Shown here: in pieces, positions 31,196 through 42,424 of the stretch
Position numbering within the stretch: the first letter of the stretch is position 1
How the letters are laid out: each line of letters starts with the position of its first letter
Assembly (NCBI GenBank): GCA_951640165.1
Contig: OX621266.1
Coordinates: forward strand, 8,308,001-8,372,000
From: Pseudoips prasinana
Lineage: Eukaryota > Arthropoda > Insecta > Lepidoptera > Nolidae
Length of the DNA: 64,000 nucleotides
Direction of reading: 5' to 3'
The notes under the pieces: generated by a model
What the model was told of the DNA's origin: nothing
Databases searched by the model: none
The model's input: only the letters and a program-made list of their open reading frames with translations
Made by a program: the position numbers and the translations under genes

Positions 31196-31920
31196 ACCAT
31201 TAATTTTTTCTTTATGTATACCTTAATGTAGTATTTTCATAGCTACATACTCAATAAAGCTTTACAAAATATTCACAAATGATTCTCATTAATTTTATAA
31301 AATTTTTGTTTTTTTATATTTCGTATTCAAATGCTATATCATCTAAATCTAATAAACGTGACGTGGTATATATCATATGAATGCCGTTTTCTATTACCTA
31401 CTTTTAAGACAATTAAAGCAAAGGTTAACCATTAAGTAAAAAAACTTAAAAAAAAAATCGCAGAACTGTGTAATTGCACCTAAGCTCGGGAACATACATA
31501 TCAGTAGAAAATAGTAATTCATAACACAAATTTTTGAAGGAGATTCCTGATTCTCGGCCTAAGTGTTACATCAATCTAATATGTACCGAAAATTCGTCAC
31601 TTTTTCCTAATTAATCCATTGAAATCTTAGCCTCAATGACAATGGCCAAGTGTAGAAAATAAGTAATTTCATTTATTTTTGTTTGAACAAGCTATGTAAA
31701 CCGCTGCAACACTTATTTAATTATACGTCATTAACTTCACAAACGCTAGTATTCCATCAATAGAGCGCACCATAAAAATATTATAGATTTAATGGAAATC
31801 GACCCTTGTACAAACAATTAAATAATACCTACTTAATTGCTTTAGTTTAATTCTTTATTAAGAAATTAAAATGAATGTGATCTCAAAAATATGTGTCAAA
31901 ATAAATATATTTTTAATGTA
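31196..31920. other. Unassigned AT-rich sequence
   Basis: First 60 bases probably the 3' UTR of the preceding pseudogene (AATAAA at about 31252). The rest shows no frame or repeat I recognise. Confidence 0.4.
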
Positions 31921-31924
31921 AGTA

Positions 31925-32055
31925 CAGACGCCAGCACAATCAGCTACCCCAATCTGTCAAATTTCTTTTATAGGTTTGCAACTTTATAACGCATAAGGTT
32001 CACTTTCAATCGGGGAAATTTGACAGATTGGGGTAGCTTGATGTGCTGGCGTCTG
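31925..32055. mobile_element. 131-bp MITE with TA flanks
   Basis: 40-bp terminal inverted repeats (31925-31964 and 32016-32055) with three mismatches, starting CAGACGCCAGCACA, flanked by TA on both sides. Tc1/mariner-type elements duplicate TA and start with CA. The complementarity extends two bases beyond TA (AGTA...TACT), so the exact edge is ambiguous. No coding capacity. Confidence 0.75.
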
Positions 32056-32116
32056 TACTTTAGCACAGTTAAAAATCATTAAAAGCAATAAATAATCGAT
32101 AAGATCGATTGCATCC

Positions 32117-32166
32117 AATGATGAAAGAAAGGGTAGGCTTTCCTGGCTACCCTTTCTTTCATCATT
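32117..32166. repeat. Hairpin of 20-bp perfect arms with flanking 9-bp direct repeats
   Basis: Arms AATGATGAAAGAAAGGGTAG and its exact complement enclose a 10-base loop. GATTGCATC occurs directly before (32107-32115, one base between) and directly after (32167-32175). The layout resembles a minute inserted fold-back element with a 9-bp target duplication. Confidence 0.75.
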
Positions 32167-32216
32167 GATTGCATCACGGATTGCACTAATTATAAACGTC
32201 AAATGACAAATGTCAG

Positions 32217-34317
32217 ATAAGTCCTTAACTAAGTCCTTTACTATATAATTTATATTCAGCTGACATAGGTTCATGTCTTAATTCAAACTGTCACCTCTTA
32301 CAGTACGCAGATGATCTAGCTCTCTACGTGACCGATCCCTCCATCGAGGATGCTGCCGCCTCCCTATGCCTCTCCCTGGAATCTCTCAATCAGTGGTTAT
32401 TGGATCATGGCCTAAAGTTATCGGCACCCAAGAGTTCGGTTGTAACATTTACACGTAAAAGATTAGTCCCTCACTTTATAGTAAGGGTGAATGATCAAAA
32501 TATTCCAATTGTTTCGCAAGCTAAATTTTTAGGCGTTGTTTTGGATTCAAAGTTAACAGGTTTACATCATCTCAATTACTTGGTTCAAAGATGTGAAAGG
32601 ATAATACCTATTTTAAAAGTTCTCGCTGGGGTCTGGTGGGGTGCTCACCCGTATACCATGAAATTGGTGTACAATGCGCTAGTCAGAAGCATAATGGATT
32701 ATGGCAGCTTTCTTTTGGTCCCATGTAACAAAAGTGCATTAGCCAGATTAGATAAGGTGCAATTTGGGTGCCTTCGGATCATCTCTGGGTGCATGAAGTC
32801 CTCACCGGTTAATGCGTTGCAGGTTGAATGTGCAGAACCTCCCTTATTTTTAAGAAGGCAATATCTGGCATCTCGATTTGTGTCCAAAATTATTACTCAA
32901 AATTGCCATCCATTACTGCAAAAATTAATCAATTTGAGCATATTGTGCAATCAGTCAAGGTACTGGCGACATAAAGAAACTCCATTAATTATAGTTTCGT
33001 TTCAAAATTTACAAAACCTTGTAAGCCCTATTGTTACATTCCCTAAACTCCCTCTATTTAACTTTGAGTATAAAGTCCTAACCTTTAAACCAGAAATATT
33101 TTACCATATTGGAATCTCGAGGGATTCACCTTCTGCGGATCTGGCCTTCAATGCATTGGTTTGTGAACGATGGAGGGGATTTGATATATTCTTTACTGAT
33201 GCCTCAAAGCTCTCAGGCTCTCAACCTACTGGCGTCGCTGTTTTTTATAAAAATTCTAAAATTATTCTGAAATTTAGGTGTCCTGTGGAATCTTCGGTAT
33301 TCACAGGTGAATGTGTTGCTATATTAGAAGCATGTCGTTTTATAGAATCACATAATATCAGTATGGCTGTAATTTTCACAGACTCCTTAAGCACTTTAAA
33401 AGTTTTAGACCAAAACCCCCTTAAATCTAAATTACATAGCCCACTTATTCTAGAAATTAAAAAATCTCTTTTAGTATGTTCAGAAAATCAGAAAACTGTT
33501 CAACTAGCTTGGATACCAAGTCATTGCGGCATTAGAGGCAATGAATGTGCTGACTTATTAGCTAAAGATGCCGTCACATGTCAAATGGTGGATAAGAAGT
33601 ACTATTGTTTTTATGGTTATGATTTACTGAATCTTCCAAAAATAAATCAACAAAGGTCATGGCAAATTAATTGGGATAGTTCCAGTAAGAAGAAGGGTAG
33701 CTTTTATTACTCAATACAACCCAATATACCTTTAAAGCCTTGGTTTTTCAGATATAAGAAAGTCTCTAAAACTGTTACATCAGTTCTTTGCAGACTCCGT
33801 GTAGGTCATTGCTGTACACCTGTTTTCCTTCGGAAAATTCGGGTTCGAGATTCATCACTTTGTGAGTGTGGGTTGGATGAGGGTTCTCTGGACCACATAT
33901 TTTTTGAATGCTCGCAACTTAATCCTGCTTTTAATTTGTACAGTTGCCTCTCTAATTTAAATATCCCTACCCCCATTAACTTTTCATCATTATTGACATG
34001 TTCATCCCCAGAAATTTTCAAAGTTTTAATGGCTTTTATCCGATGCAATCGCATCAAATTGTAGGTAAGTATAGATGAATTTTGTAGTGGCATATTTCTA
34101 ATACTTTAACAAATATTCATGTTCATATTTATATTATGTATCATCATTATTATATCTATTCCAGTGTTATAACACTCAGCAAGATACACAATTAGTGTTA
34201 CCAATTTAGTGTCGTTAAAATTGAATTAATTTATTTTCACGTTTTCCCATTTCACAATCTGACATTGGCAGAATTGTCGACATCGGCACTAATTGCCATT
34301 TATAAAAAGAAGAAGAA
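32217..34317 (+). mobile_element. 5'-truncated I-type LINE with RNase H, 12-bp target duplication
   Basis: GACAAATGTCAG lies at 32205-32216 and again at 34318-34329. The body starts in RT just upstream of the catalytic YADD and ends with an (AAG)n tail (34307-34317). About 250 bp of 3' UTR follow the stop at 34064. Presence of RNase H after RT places it in the I group (I, Loa, Outcast or Ingi type). It cannot move by itself because endonuclease and most of RT are missing. Confidence 0.85.
32226..34064 (+). CDS. LINE ORF2 C-terminal half: RT end and RNase H
   Basis: Open reading from about 32233 to the TAG at 34062-34064: PLLYNLYSADI, HLLQYADDLALYVTD (catalytic YADD at 32304-32315), GLKLSAPKSSVVTFTRKR and FLGVVLDSKLTG, then the thumb. 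RNase H I follows: FDIFFTDASKLSG (first Asp), FTGECVAILEACRFIESH (Glu), VIFTDSLSTLKVL (Asp) and WIPSHCGIRGNECADLLAKD (His/Asp). The C-terminus has a C-x-C-x-H-x-C-like group (LCECGLDEGSLDHIFFEC). About 600 codons with no stop, so this copy is young although 5' truncated. Its RNase H domain keeps all catalytic residues. Confidence 0.85.
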
Positions 34318-34329
34318 GACAAATGTCAG

Positions 34330-35221
34330 TCTGTCAGTTGTCAAGTCAATCGCTTTTCGTATTTTTGCGTAAATACCTACAAATATTTTTCTGTGTTTCT
34401 CGGGATTTATTATTTCATTTGAACTCTGCCTAAATATTGGACTCTGAAATTGATTGCCTTCTGTCTGACCCTCGCTTGAACATTAGACATCGTACTCTGC
34501 TGACTTTTGCTGAAAAACGTGGACTGGTTGTTCATAACGACATCATGAGCCTGTGCATTAATTGTGGAATAATAATGGACCGCCGCGACACAAATAGGAA
34601 GGCGAAGATGAAATGAACTTTCAATTGTACAAGAATGCCTCAAACGGTTAGTATTCGATATTTATGTAAAAAGTGTAATCGGTTATATTCAGTTGCGTGT
34701 TGATAGTCTTATTTAGAATTCGAAACTTAAATGTGCATAACATTCATATATGAAGATTTGTGACATCACCAGTTCAAACTGAACCTGGTCAATTACAACC
34801 TATTCCATCTCTAAGAGAGGAAGATGGTGTCCCTACAGTGGAATCGGCATAAAGCTTTTGATAGTTATTGAGTTATAAGTGCCTACTTATATTAAACTAA
34901 ATGTTCCTCTTAGAAAATAGTAATAGTTAAATAATAAATGTTTGCTTCTGGTTAATGACAATGACTTTATCTGCGAAGCCTGCTGGAATAATGCCAGTGC
35001 TGTATCTCGTGATGGAAATTGACCACAAGAGAGAAAACAGACGTACACAGGACACCAAACAGAGTGTTTTCATTGTGGACATTCTTTTCTGAAAAGTGTT
35101 TGTTGCCACCTACTTAGGACTGGTAAAGTGTAAGAATGTAGATTACACAAAGTTATATGAGAATGAATCCTACCACGCACAGTTAGTAGTTGTGTTTAGT
35201 ATCATACTTTACTTTTGACTT
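34330..35221 (+). pseudogene. Possible decayed cysteine-rich gene fragment
   Basis: Short plus-strand frames contain spaced Cys pairs: MSLCINCGIIMDRRDTNRKA (about 34545), NDFICEACWNNASAVSRDGN (about 34960) and TECFHCGHSFLKSVCCHLLR (about 35055). Similar cysteine-pair blocks occur in zinc-binding domains of insect proteins, but I cannot name a family. Stops separate the blocks. It may be a multi-exon relic or chance. Confidence 0.25.
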
Positions 35222-35500
35222 CCTTCATGGTGTATTGGTTAACATACGTGACTGCAAATCCGGAGGTCCTAGTATCAATTTATTGTTAGTTGTATTTGTT
35301 GTAGTGATTTGTTGGATGTTTTATTGGATTGGTCCATTCAAAATTCTCACTAGCAGCATAGTCTAACAATGTGCCTGGTAAGCGGCTATAGCCTTGCCCC
35401 TATTATGTAGAACTTAAACATAGAAGGCAAGATGTGGGTGTAATATTACACCTGTGCCTATCCCTTCAGGGATATAACTGTGAGTCTATGTTATGTTACA
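35222..35500 (+). mobile_element. tRNA-derived SINE
   Basis: tRNA-like head (TCATGGTGTATTGGTTAACA, with a degenerate B box in GAGGTCCTAGTATCAATT) and a body ending CCTATCCCTTCAGGGATATA then TGTGAGTCTATGTTATG. I associate this ending with a widespread lepidopteran SINE. The boxes are degraded, so the copy is old. Confidence 0.6.
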
Positions 35501-36279
35501 CTTGAGCTTTGTTTTGTTAACAAAGGCATTCAAAAATTTAATTGGGTATGCCTAATCATTTAAGTGAATAAGAAAGATATTGTAATGATGATCAAGCTCC
35601 CAACATCAACATTTCTCACAAGATTTATTTAGATCAGTCTTTTTCAAATGGGGCAATAACACATCATACATATCTGGTGCCACTGGAAGTACCTAATGTC
35701 GATAAATTATTTTCAGGTGTGTGCTTCAAGTGTTGTCTGTCATTCTTGTTGGTGAGCAAATAGATCATCTCTGCATTTCCATACAGGGCCTTCAACATCT
35801 CATGCATCAGCTGTCAATGAACCTAATAGTGAGGACATTTTTCATTTAGAAGAACCTTCAACAAGACACCAACTATTAGGAGTCTTATTGTTTTACCTGG
35901 CTATTTTAGAGCTGTTGAAACTGAAAGTGGAAGATGTTTTGTGGAAGGACTTCAAAGGCATGAAATTATATGAGAAAACAGTTACTTAAAATGTAAAAAA
36001 AACAATGTTAAATTATCATAAGCCTAACAAAGAAGGTAGTTATAAAACCATCACAATTATGTGTTTTAATTTGAGATTGCATCAAATAAGAAATAAATAA
36101 ATAATAATAAATGAGTCTGTGTTACTTTTTTTTGTAACTAATAAAATGAAAAATCTTGGGTCAAGTAGCACATTGACATCTGATTCCAAACTAAGTAGAG
36201 CCTGTACAATGGCAACCAGAAAACTGATAAACATATATATATTTTGTAATACAAATATAAATAAATTACACCCAGGTAC
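35501..36279. other. Unassigned sequence
   Basis: No long frame. Short plus-strand readings such as LLKLKVEDVLWKDFKGMKLY near 35915 could be coding relics, but nothing supports a family. Confidence 0.3.
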
Positions 36280-36525
36280 TGACAGGTACGTTGGCAAATG
36301 CTTGATTTTCACCCTGGAGGTTGTGGGTTCAATTCCCACCCAGGACAGATATTTGTGTGCATGAACATTTATGTTTGTCCTGAGTCGGGGTGTAATTGTC
36401 TACATATATAAGTATGTATTTACAAAAGAAAAGTATATCAGTTATCTGGTTTCCATAGTACAGCTCTGCTTGGTTTAGGGTCTAATGGCCATGTGTAAAT
36501 AATGTCCCAGGATATTATTATTATA
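36280..36525 (+). mobile_element. tRNA-derived SINE, same family as 16341-17262
   Basis: B box GGTTCAATTCC (36326-36336). The body shares AGATATTTGTGTGCATGAAC, TATATATAAGTATGTATT, a TCCATAGTACAGCTCTGCTT stretch and a GTGTAAATAATGTCCCA end with the minus-strand copy near 17 kb. The end is followed by a TTA-rich tail. Confidence 0.75.
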
Positions 36526-37145
36526 CTGAACAAATAATCATGCCCATGATACAGAACAATAGTCGTGGGTGGGGAGCAGCGGACAGTGGGCAGGGTCACT
36601 GAACACTTGACCAACAGGCCAGTATTCTACAAGTTACAGTATTAACAGATGTAAGCTAGTAGTGGTGTAAGTGGGCCTAGTATCATTAATGTAACTTTCA
36701 GTAAGATCCATCATATAAATCTGAAGTCAGCTTTTAAGCACTTTTCATGTAGATACTTAAAATCACACAGTGTATGTGCGTTCCAGATTGACATAGATAG
36801 CTAACAATGATTAAAAGATATCATTTTGATTACTAAATAACTCTATTGAGTTATTTAAATAGAAAAATATATATCAGAGCAATGGCCAAATTGGTAAAAT
36901 CAGTCATTTACTTTAGTTTAACATAACCTAAAAATCAACTGTACCTACTCGTCTGCTTTTAGCAATTTCGCCATTGCTGGGAGACTTGAAAATTGGGCTC
37001 GTAAAACCTAACTAGTTGCTCTAATTTATGGTCAAATTTCAGCTCTGTAACGCCAGGCCTAAGTTTCTATGGAGTTTGGGTTTCTCCTTTTGGCCTTTTA
37101 CACCCATTCTTTTTGTGTGGAATTTGTAATTCGACTGTACCTACC
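36526..37145. other. Unassigned sequence
   Basis: No frame, tail or inverted repeat recognised. Confidence 0.4.
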
Positions 37146-37340
37146 TGACTAGTGGGCACGCAATACTTACTCCCGGCCCCAGGAAAATTATAGAATATCG
37201 ATATTCCCGTGTTTTCCTAACATTTTACACGCAAAATTACCTACTTTTGTTCGTTTTGTTGACACGATTTGTACGATAACAGCGACTAGATCGCTTCTAC
37301 AACTATCCGACTGCTTCCCGACGCATAAACAATAGCTTTT
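37146..37340 (+). repeat. LTR-like direct repeat, left copy
   Basis: Shares TGGGCACGCAATACTT, CATTTTACACGCAAA, TGTTGACACGATTT and a CGACTAGATCGCTTCTACAA-like segment with 38772-38955, allowing for small insertions. The pair brackets a leader and a BEL gag N-terminus, which suggests the LTRs of an internally deleted BEL element. Exact ends are not defined. Confidence 0.55.
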
Positions 37341-37573
37341 AGTTACCTACTGTTTTTGATAAATACCTACCCCATTTTTGGCATAAATTCCGGTGCAAAA
37401 ATAGGTTTTAGAACATTGTTAAAATTTTTTCAAGAACACCTCTGCACTTTTTAACGTTTTTGTATAGCCACCGGTGAGGCGCGTCCCTGGAAACCCCGTT
37501 TGCCGAAATCGGACGACAAAAACTTCAAAAATTGGCAAAACAGTTCGTTTGAGTGATTGTCAGTGTTTGCGTA

Positions 37574-37725
37574 AATCAAATCAAATCAAATAATTTATTT
37601 CAGACATGCGTCCATAGTGTTAGTATACAAGATAACTTAAAGACTATTGTTAGTATACATGATAGTATACATAGATAAAGATTATGCATGTGTGAGAAAA
37701 GAGCGCTTATATTCCATTAAATGAA
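37574..37725 (-). repeat. LINE 3' end (minus), (AAATC)n tail
   Basis: Begins with AAATCAAATCAAATCAAA at 37576 and continues ATAATTTATTTCAGACATGC. On the minus strand this is a 3' UTR with AATAAATTATTTGATTTGAT ending. It is typical of lepidopteran LINE tails. The 5' limit is uncertain. Confidence 0.55.
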
Positions 37726-38115
37726 AGTAGTTAACTCAGTCGCAATAAGAATATCAACGAGTGAACACGTCTCTCAGTATAAAATCCCTGCAAGCTGTTT
37801 TGAACTTTATCCCCCTAACATAAGGTCGAATATCGAACCGAATAGCAGAGCTACTTTCAACGTTTCATGCTTCGAGTGCAATACATAAGATTCACGAGGG
37901 TCTGACGCGAGAACAAAAGAACTGCATTCCTGAGTTACGAAGTGAAAAATAATAGTGGCTTTGTGCGTAAATAATATTCAAACAGATTGAAGCAAACCAA
38001 AACAAAACAAAATTAAATATTGTTAGTGGAAAACGAGTAGGTACCTGAACTAAATAGAAGTTGGAAGTGGAACCTATAACGTGACTTGCACGAATTGGGC
38101 AGTGTACTACGTGCA

Positions 38116-38310
38116 ACTTAAATAAATATAACCTACACCCTGTGAGGCAGATCAAGTTGGAAGAATTTATACAACGTGTCACTTAAATAGAAAATATAAC
38201 CTACACGCTGTGAGTCGTATCAAGTTGGAAGAATTTATACAACGTGTCACTTAAATAGAAAATATAACCTACACGCTGTGAGTTGGATCAAGTTGGAAGA
38301 ATTTATACAC
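38116..38310 (+). repeat. 65-68 bp tandem repeat, 3 copies, before a BEL gag
   Basis: Units start with ACTTAAATA at 38116, 38181 and 38249 and contain TATAACCTACAC and CAAGTTGGAAGAATTTATAC. They lie in the leader between the left LTR-like repeat and the gag ATG at 38385. Confidence 0.85.
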
Positions 38311-38384
38311 ATAGTAAGTCAGATCTGGAACAGACGGATTTGGAACTATACAACGTATAACTTAACTACAAATTATCTTGGAAG

Positions 38385-38771
38385 ATGTCCACACCGGAGC
38401 AATATTTAATGATATTGGAAGATGCAGCTTTACTGTTACAAAAAGTTCAAACTAACTTGGAAAACTGTCCCAAACAGAGATTTACCAAAGGTTATGTTGA
38501 AACACGCATACAATCAATAACTGAATACTGGAATACTTGTCGTGTTGTCCATCAAGACCTCGTTAAGTGTGTTCCGAAGGAGCAAAAGTCTGAAATACCG
38601 TACTTTGCCAATGAAGACTACTATTATATGAAGATTTGTATTCTTGTGTGTTAGCTGATCTGCGAGATTTGTTGTCATCTGTTACATATTCGAAGCACAC
38701 CGAATTGTCTCAGTCTGTGGCGGGACAAGTTAAGTTGCCCAGAATTCACTTGCCAAAATTGACTGTATCAG
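38385..38771 (+). pseudogene. gag: BEL/Pao gag N-terminus
   Basis: ATG at 38385, MSTPEQYLMILEDAALLLQK, then FTKGYVETRIQSITEYW and IPYFANEDYYY. A frameshift near 38635 is followed by LADLRDLLSS and VAGQVKLPRIHLPKLTVSD, the start of the BEL gag core. Here it is cut and joined to the right LTR-like repeat. All of protease, RT and integrase is missing, leaving a small deletion derivative. Confidence 0.7.
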
Positions 38772-38955
38772 ACTGGTGGGCACGCAATACTTTAGCATTT
38801 TACACGCAAAGTTAGTTTTGTTCGATTTGTTGACACGATTTAATTGCCGAGTTGTACGACAAAAGCAACTAGATCGCTTATACAACTACCTGGATGTTTC
38901 CCGACGCACCAATTATAGTTATAGGATTTAGTTGCCGAGTTGTACGACAAGAGCG
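38772..38955 (+). repeat. LTR-like direct repeat, right copy (truncated)
   Basis: Matches 37146-37340 in order. A GCCGAGTTGTACGACAA segment occurs twice inside it (about 38857 and 38934). It is cut by the LINE that begins at about 38960. Confidence 0.55.
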
Positions 38956-38959
38956 ATTA

Positions 38960-41615
38960 GATAATAATAATATATAATAATAAAAACTATTTATTGCAAT
39001 ATAAAAAATAATAATTTATATAAGAACTTAACCGCTAATCTTATTTTTAATTACAAGATTTTTCAAGTTAAGGAGTTTCGGAGTACATTTTTTTTCTAAT
39101 GCTCTAGGTGTGCTCATATAATTATGAAGAAGAAGTGTCGCTTCAGTATTGTTTTAATAAGCTTTATGCTTATGTTTGTCGTTCCAATCTCATAGACCAT
39201 GGATTTTGGTAGTTTGTTTAGGGTTTCGGGCAGAATGGATTTCCAAACCCTCTTCCCGCCAAAGATTGGAAGATATAACAGGTTGCGTAAATTCGTCGGT
39301 CTTGTTGTTTTTACATAATTTGGCTCTATTATTGCTGTACTGGGTCGGAATTGACAAATCCACTTTGTCGAATGGACTCAATACTTTACAGTACTGGAAC
39401 AGTCGGTGATAGTCATTATTATATTTGTATTTAATCTTCAAGGGAACAATTGTTTTTAGCATTCTAATTTGTAGGTTATATATATATATTTATTATGCAC
39501 AGCTTCGACATGTGGTCTTCAGTTGAATTTATAATTTATTTTTAAGCCGAGATATGTGTGTTCGAATTAGTTCTAGTTGTGAGCAAGTGCATGAGGTTTT
39601 GTTTAAATGCAAGCAGTTGTGCTCATGAGCGACGATCTTAGGCAAGCTGTTAATTTTCTTATGGGGTGAGTGTATATACATCATTTTTGTTTTGGTGTAA
39701 TGTATAGATAGCCCTACGTCGTGAGCCCATTTGCGCTTGGCTAAGGTCATTATGGTGCGTTTATTATGCAGGTGTCATCGGCGAATTGATATACGGAACC
39801 ATTTTGGAAGATTTTACACATATCGTTTAGATAAATGAAATATTCCGTCGGAGCCAGTGAACGCAAGAAGTCGGAGCCAGAGTCGATCCTTGGGCCGTTC
39901 CTTGTTGCGTTGGAATATGATCGCTTTGCTCGCCAGCTAGGGTTACTGCACTGAATCTATTAGTGTGATAACTTATAAAAAGTTCCAACACTGGTCCCTG
40001 AATCCCATTCTGCTCCATTTTTTGATAAAGTGTTTTTAAATGTAGGGTATGGAAAGCTTTGTTAAAGTCTACCATTACTGCAAGAACGTGTTTTTTATTG
40101 TTTAGATGATCGTTTATTTCATCTGTAACTAAGGATAACAATTGGGATGTAATCTTTTTTTTGAAATCCTAATTGTTTTTCGTCTTTTCTATTGTTAATT
40201 GAAAAGAAGTTGTTCATTAAACTACCGAAATATTTTTCTGTGATTTTATCTATGCATGACAGTATTGTTATAAGTCTATAGTTGTTTGTATCATTATTGC
40301 TACCCTTTTTATGTACAGGCCTGATTAAACCTAGTTTTAGCTTGTCTGGATATTTAGATTTAGTGATACATAAGTTGATTAAGTGCGTGAGTACTGCCGT
40401 AATTTCTTGTGAAATGTACTTTATATCCTTGGCTCTTATTTGATCGTAGCCTGAGCCTTTTTTTCATCTAATTTCTTAATATTACTGCTTATTTATATTA
40501 CTTCCTCGTTATTTTTTTTAATTCCTAGACTTAAACAATTTAGATATGTCCGATTGTCTAAGAACGGGACGCCGCGTGTGCTCATAACATTTTTTTTTTA
40601 TCAAAATCAAAATTACCTTTGAAAGTATTTTTAGTGGTAATTGGAAGTATTTGAGAAGTATCTCGCCGATGGATTTAATCATTCTGCCAGTCAATCTGTT
40701 AATAACCTCCCACATCTTTATTGGGTTTTTGAAATTATCACAAATTTGTTTTTTTATTGAGTTATTCCTGATTTACTTAATAATCTATTGTTCTTGTTCC
40801 CATATTTTTGTATATTAGTTCATTTTGCTTATTGCTTGGGTCATTTAAATAGATTTTAAATAGTTTTTTTTTTGTTCGCACATTTCTATTAATTAATTAC
40901 TTATCCAGTTACATCGATTATTTTTGTTTACATTTATTTTTAGTTCGTAGATACACTTTTCATAAATAGATTGAAATTTATTTATAATCATATCAATTAA
41001 TTAATACGTGTCGCCGCAAGCTAGTGCAGTTTTCCAGTCAATCAAACGCAATTCCTGTTTCACTTCGTCGTTATTTAGTTTAGTTACAGCTTTAAAGGGG
41101 TTTACGCGTTCTGAGTCGATAAGCGCTAGACCGGTTATATAATGGTCCGCCAATGCCTCACGAACGACGGCTGATTTTATAGAACGCCCGACCGTACCCA
41201 GCCTTCACGCGTCACGAATGAACAAATGATCAATACAAGATTTTGATGTGGCATTTATATTTGTCTCGATCCTTGTAAATTGCGAAATACAACATTTGAA
41301 GCCTAATTCGTTTAAAATGTTAAGATAGTTTATTACCGTATTATGTCTATGTTTATGTCACCTACCATTATACAGTTCGTGTTGGTAGGGTATGCTGACA
41401 ATATCTGTGTTATTTCGTGAATAAAAGTATTTTTATTTAAGTTAGGTGGTCTATATATACAGGACAAGTTAGTATTATATCCATAAGAAGTCCTAACTTC
41501 ACACCACACAAACACTCACTACTCATCGTATTCGCTGTTGTTTTTGTAAATGATATGCTCTGGTGAGCGTAAACAACAATGCAACCTCCTTTCCGATAGC
41601 TTCTTGACTCTGTGA
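38960..41615 (-). pseudogene. Decayed Jockey/CR1-type LINE ORF2
   Basis: Minus-strand order: endonuclease C-part (41600-41335) with SCIYRPPNLNKNTFIHEI and IMVGDINIDI; linker and RT N-part (41000-40150, many stops); RT palm with VLAVMVDFNKAFHTLHL (40085), a TAQGSTLAP-like motif B (39870) and VYQFADDTCI (39783). The segment KWAHDVGLSIHYTKTKMMYI at about 39720 and a TA-rich 3' end near 38960 follow. It is 5' truncated at about 41615, where the satellite array starts. All blocks are separated by frameshifts. Confidence 0.7.
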
Positions 41616-41990
41616 TGTTGCTTTGTTATTCTCGAGGCAGCAGCGTACTTTTCAGCTGCTGCGATTGTCATTTGCTGTCATTGTGCTGTCATTACTACGC
41701 GCTGGAGTGTCTTCTCATTTTTTTTCATTTAAAATTACATCTAAATTAGTCCAAGTACCTCCAGGTCCAGATTTTTCTTTCAATTTACTTCTCTGCAAAT
41801 ACTTCTTATCCAAATCTGCTGCGTAATTTGACGGTTTGTACTGCTGGATGTTAGTAAGACTTAAGAAGACTGATTCTCGCCTACCGAAGGTACTTTCGGT
41901 TCTTTTCTTTTAAAAGCTATGGGAGTCTTTTTCTATTTAGGCTCCAGCCATTGGTCGACTTTCTCTATGGACCTCTTGATTTCAGGATCA

Positions 41991-42424
41991 TAAAAAATAA
42001 ATAAAATAAGAAAGGTTTTCATTCACGTAGACTTTAAAAAAGCGCATGTAAATAGTCAGAACATGTTTGTAGTAATATAGTTGTATACATTATTATTTCT
42101 AGTAACATAGATATTTAGGTACATATTTTATGAAAACATTTATAAAATTTATTTTATTATAGCAATGATATTTAGCTAGCTCGTATCTAGTTATTGTCAA
42201 GAAATTATGTTTAAGTATAATATATATAAGGTATTATTATTATGAGGGACCTTGTGTTAATAACGACGGTCGCGCTTTAATGCCACCACCGGATCCAATG
42301 CGCCCCAACTGAGAAGACCCAGCGAAACAAACTCAGTGGGTTCATCTACTACCGGTTTCAACACGACCCAGTTGAGACGGTCCGGCGAAACATACTCAAG
42401 CGGGCATGAACACGGGATTTGGAT
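41991..42424 (-). repeat. LINE-tailed interspersed repeat, copy 2, in satellite monomer 1
   Basis: Reverse orientation of the family at 9260-9766. The TTTTTATTTATTTTATT-type tail is at 41991 and the CCAAATCCCGTG head at 42420. GGATCA occurs before (41985-41990) and after (42425-42430), the probable target duplication. The satellite phrase CAGGATCAAAAGGC is thus split. Confidence 0.8.

Noticed and set aside
31984..32274. 96-residue minus-strand open frame
   Set aside because: It spans a MITE, a hairpin and a LINE junction; no domain, chance frame.
38116..38310. CRISPR-like regular repeats
   Set aside because: Direct tandem units without spacers in a eukaryotic retroelement leader. The 2264-2665 and 805-898 repeats are likewise plain tandem repeats.
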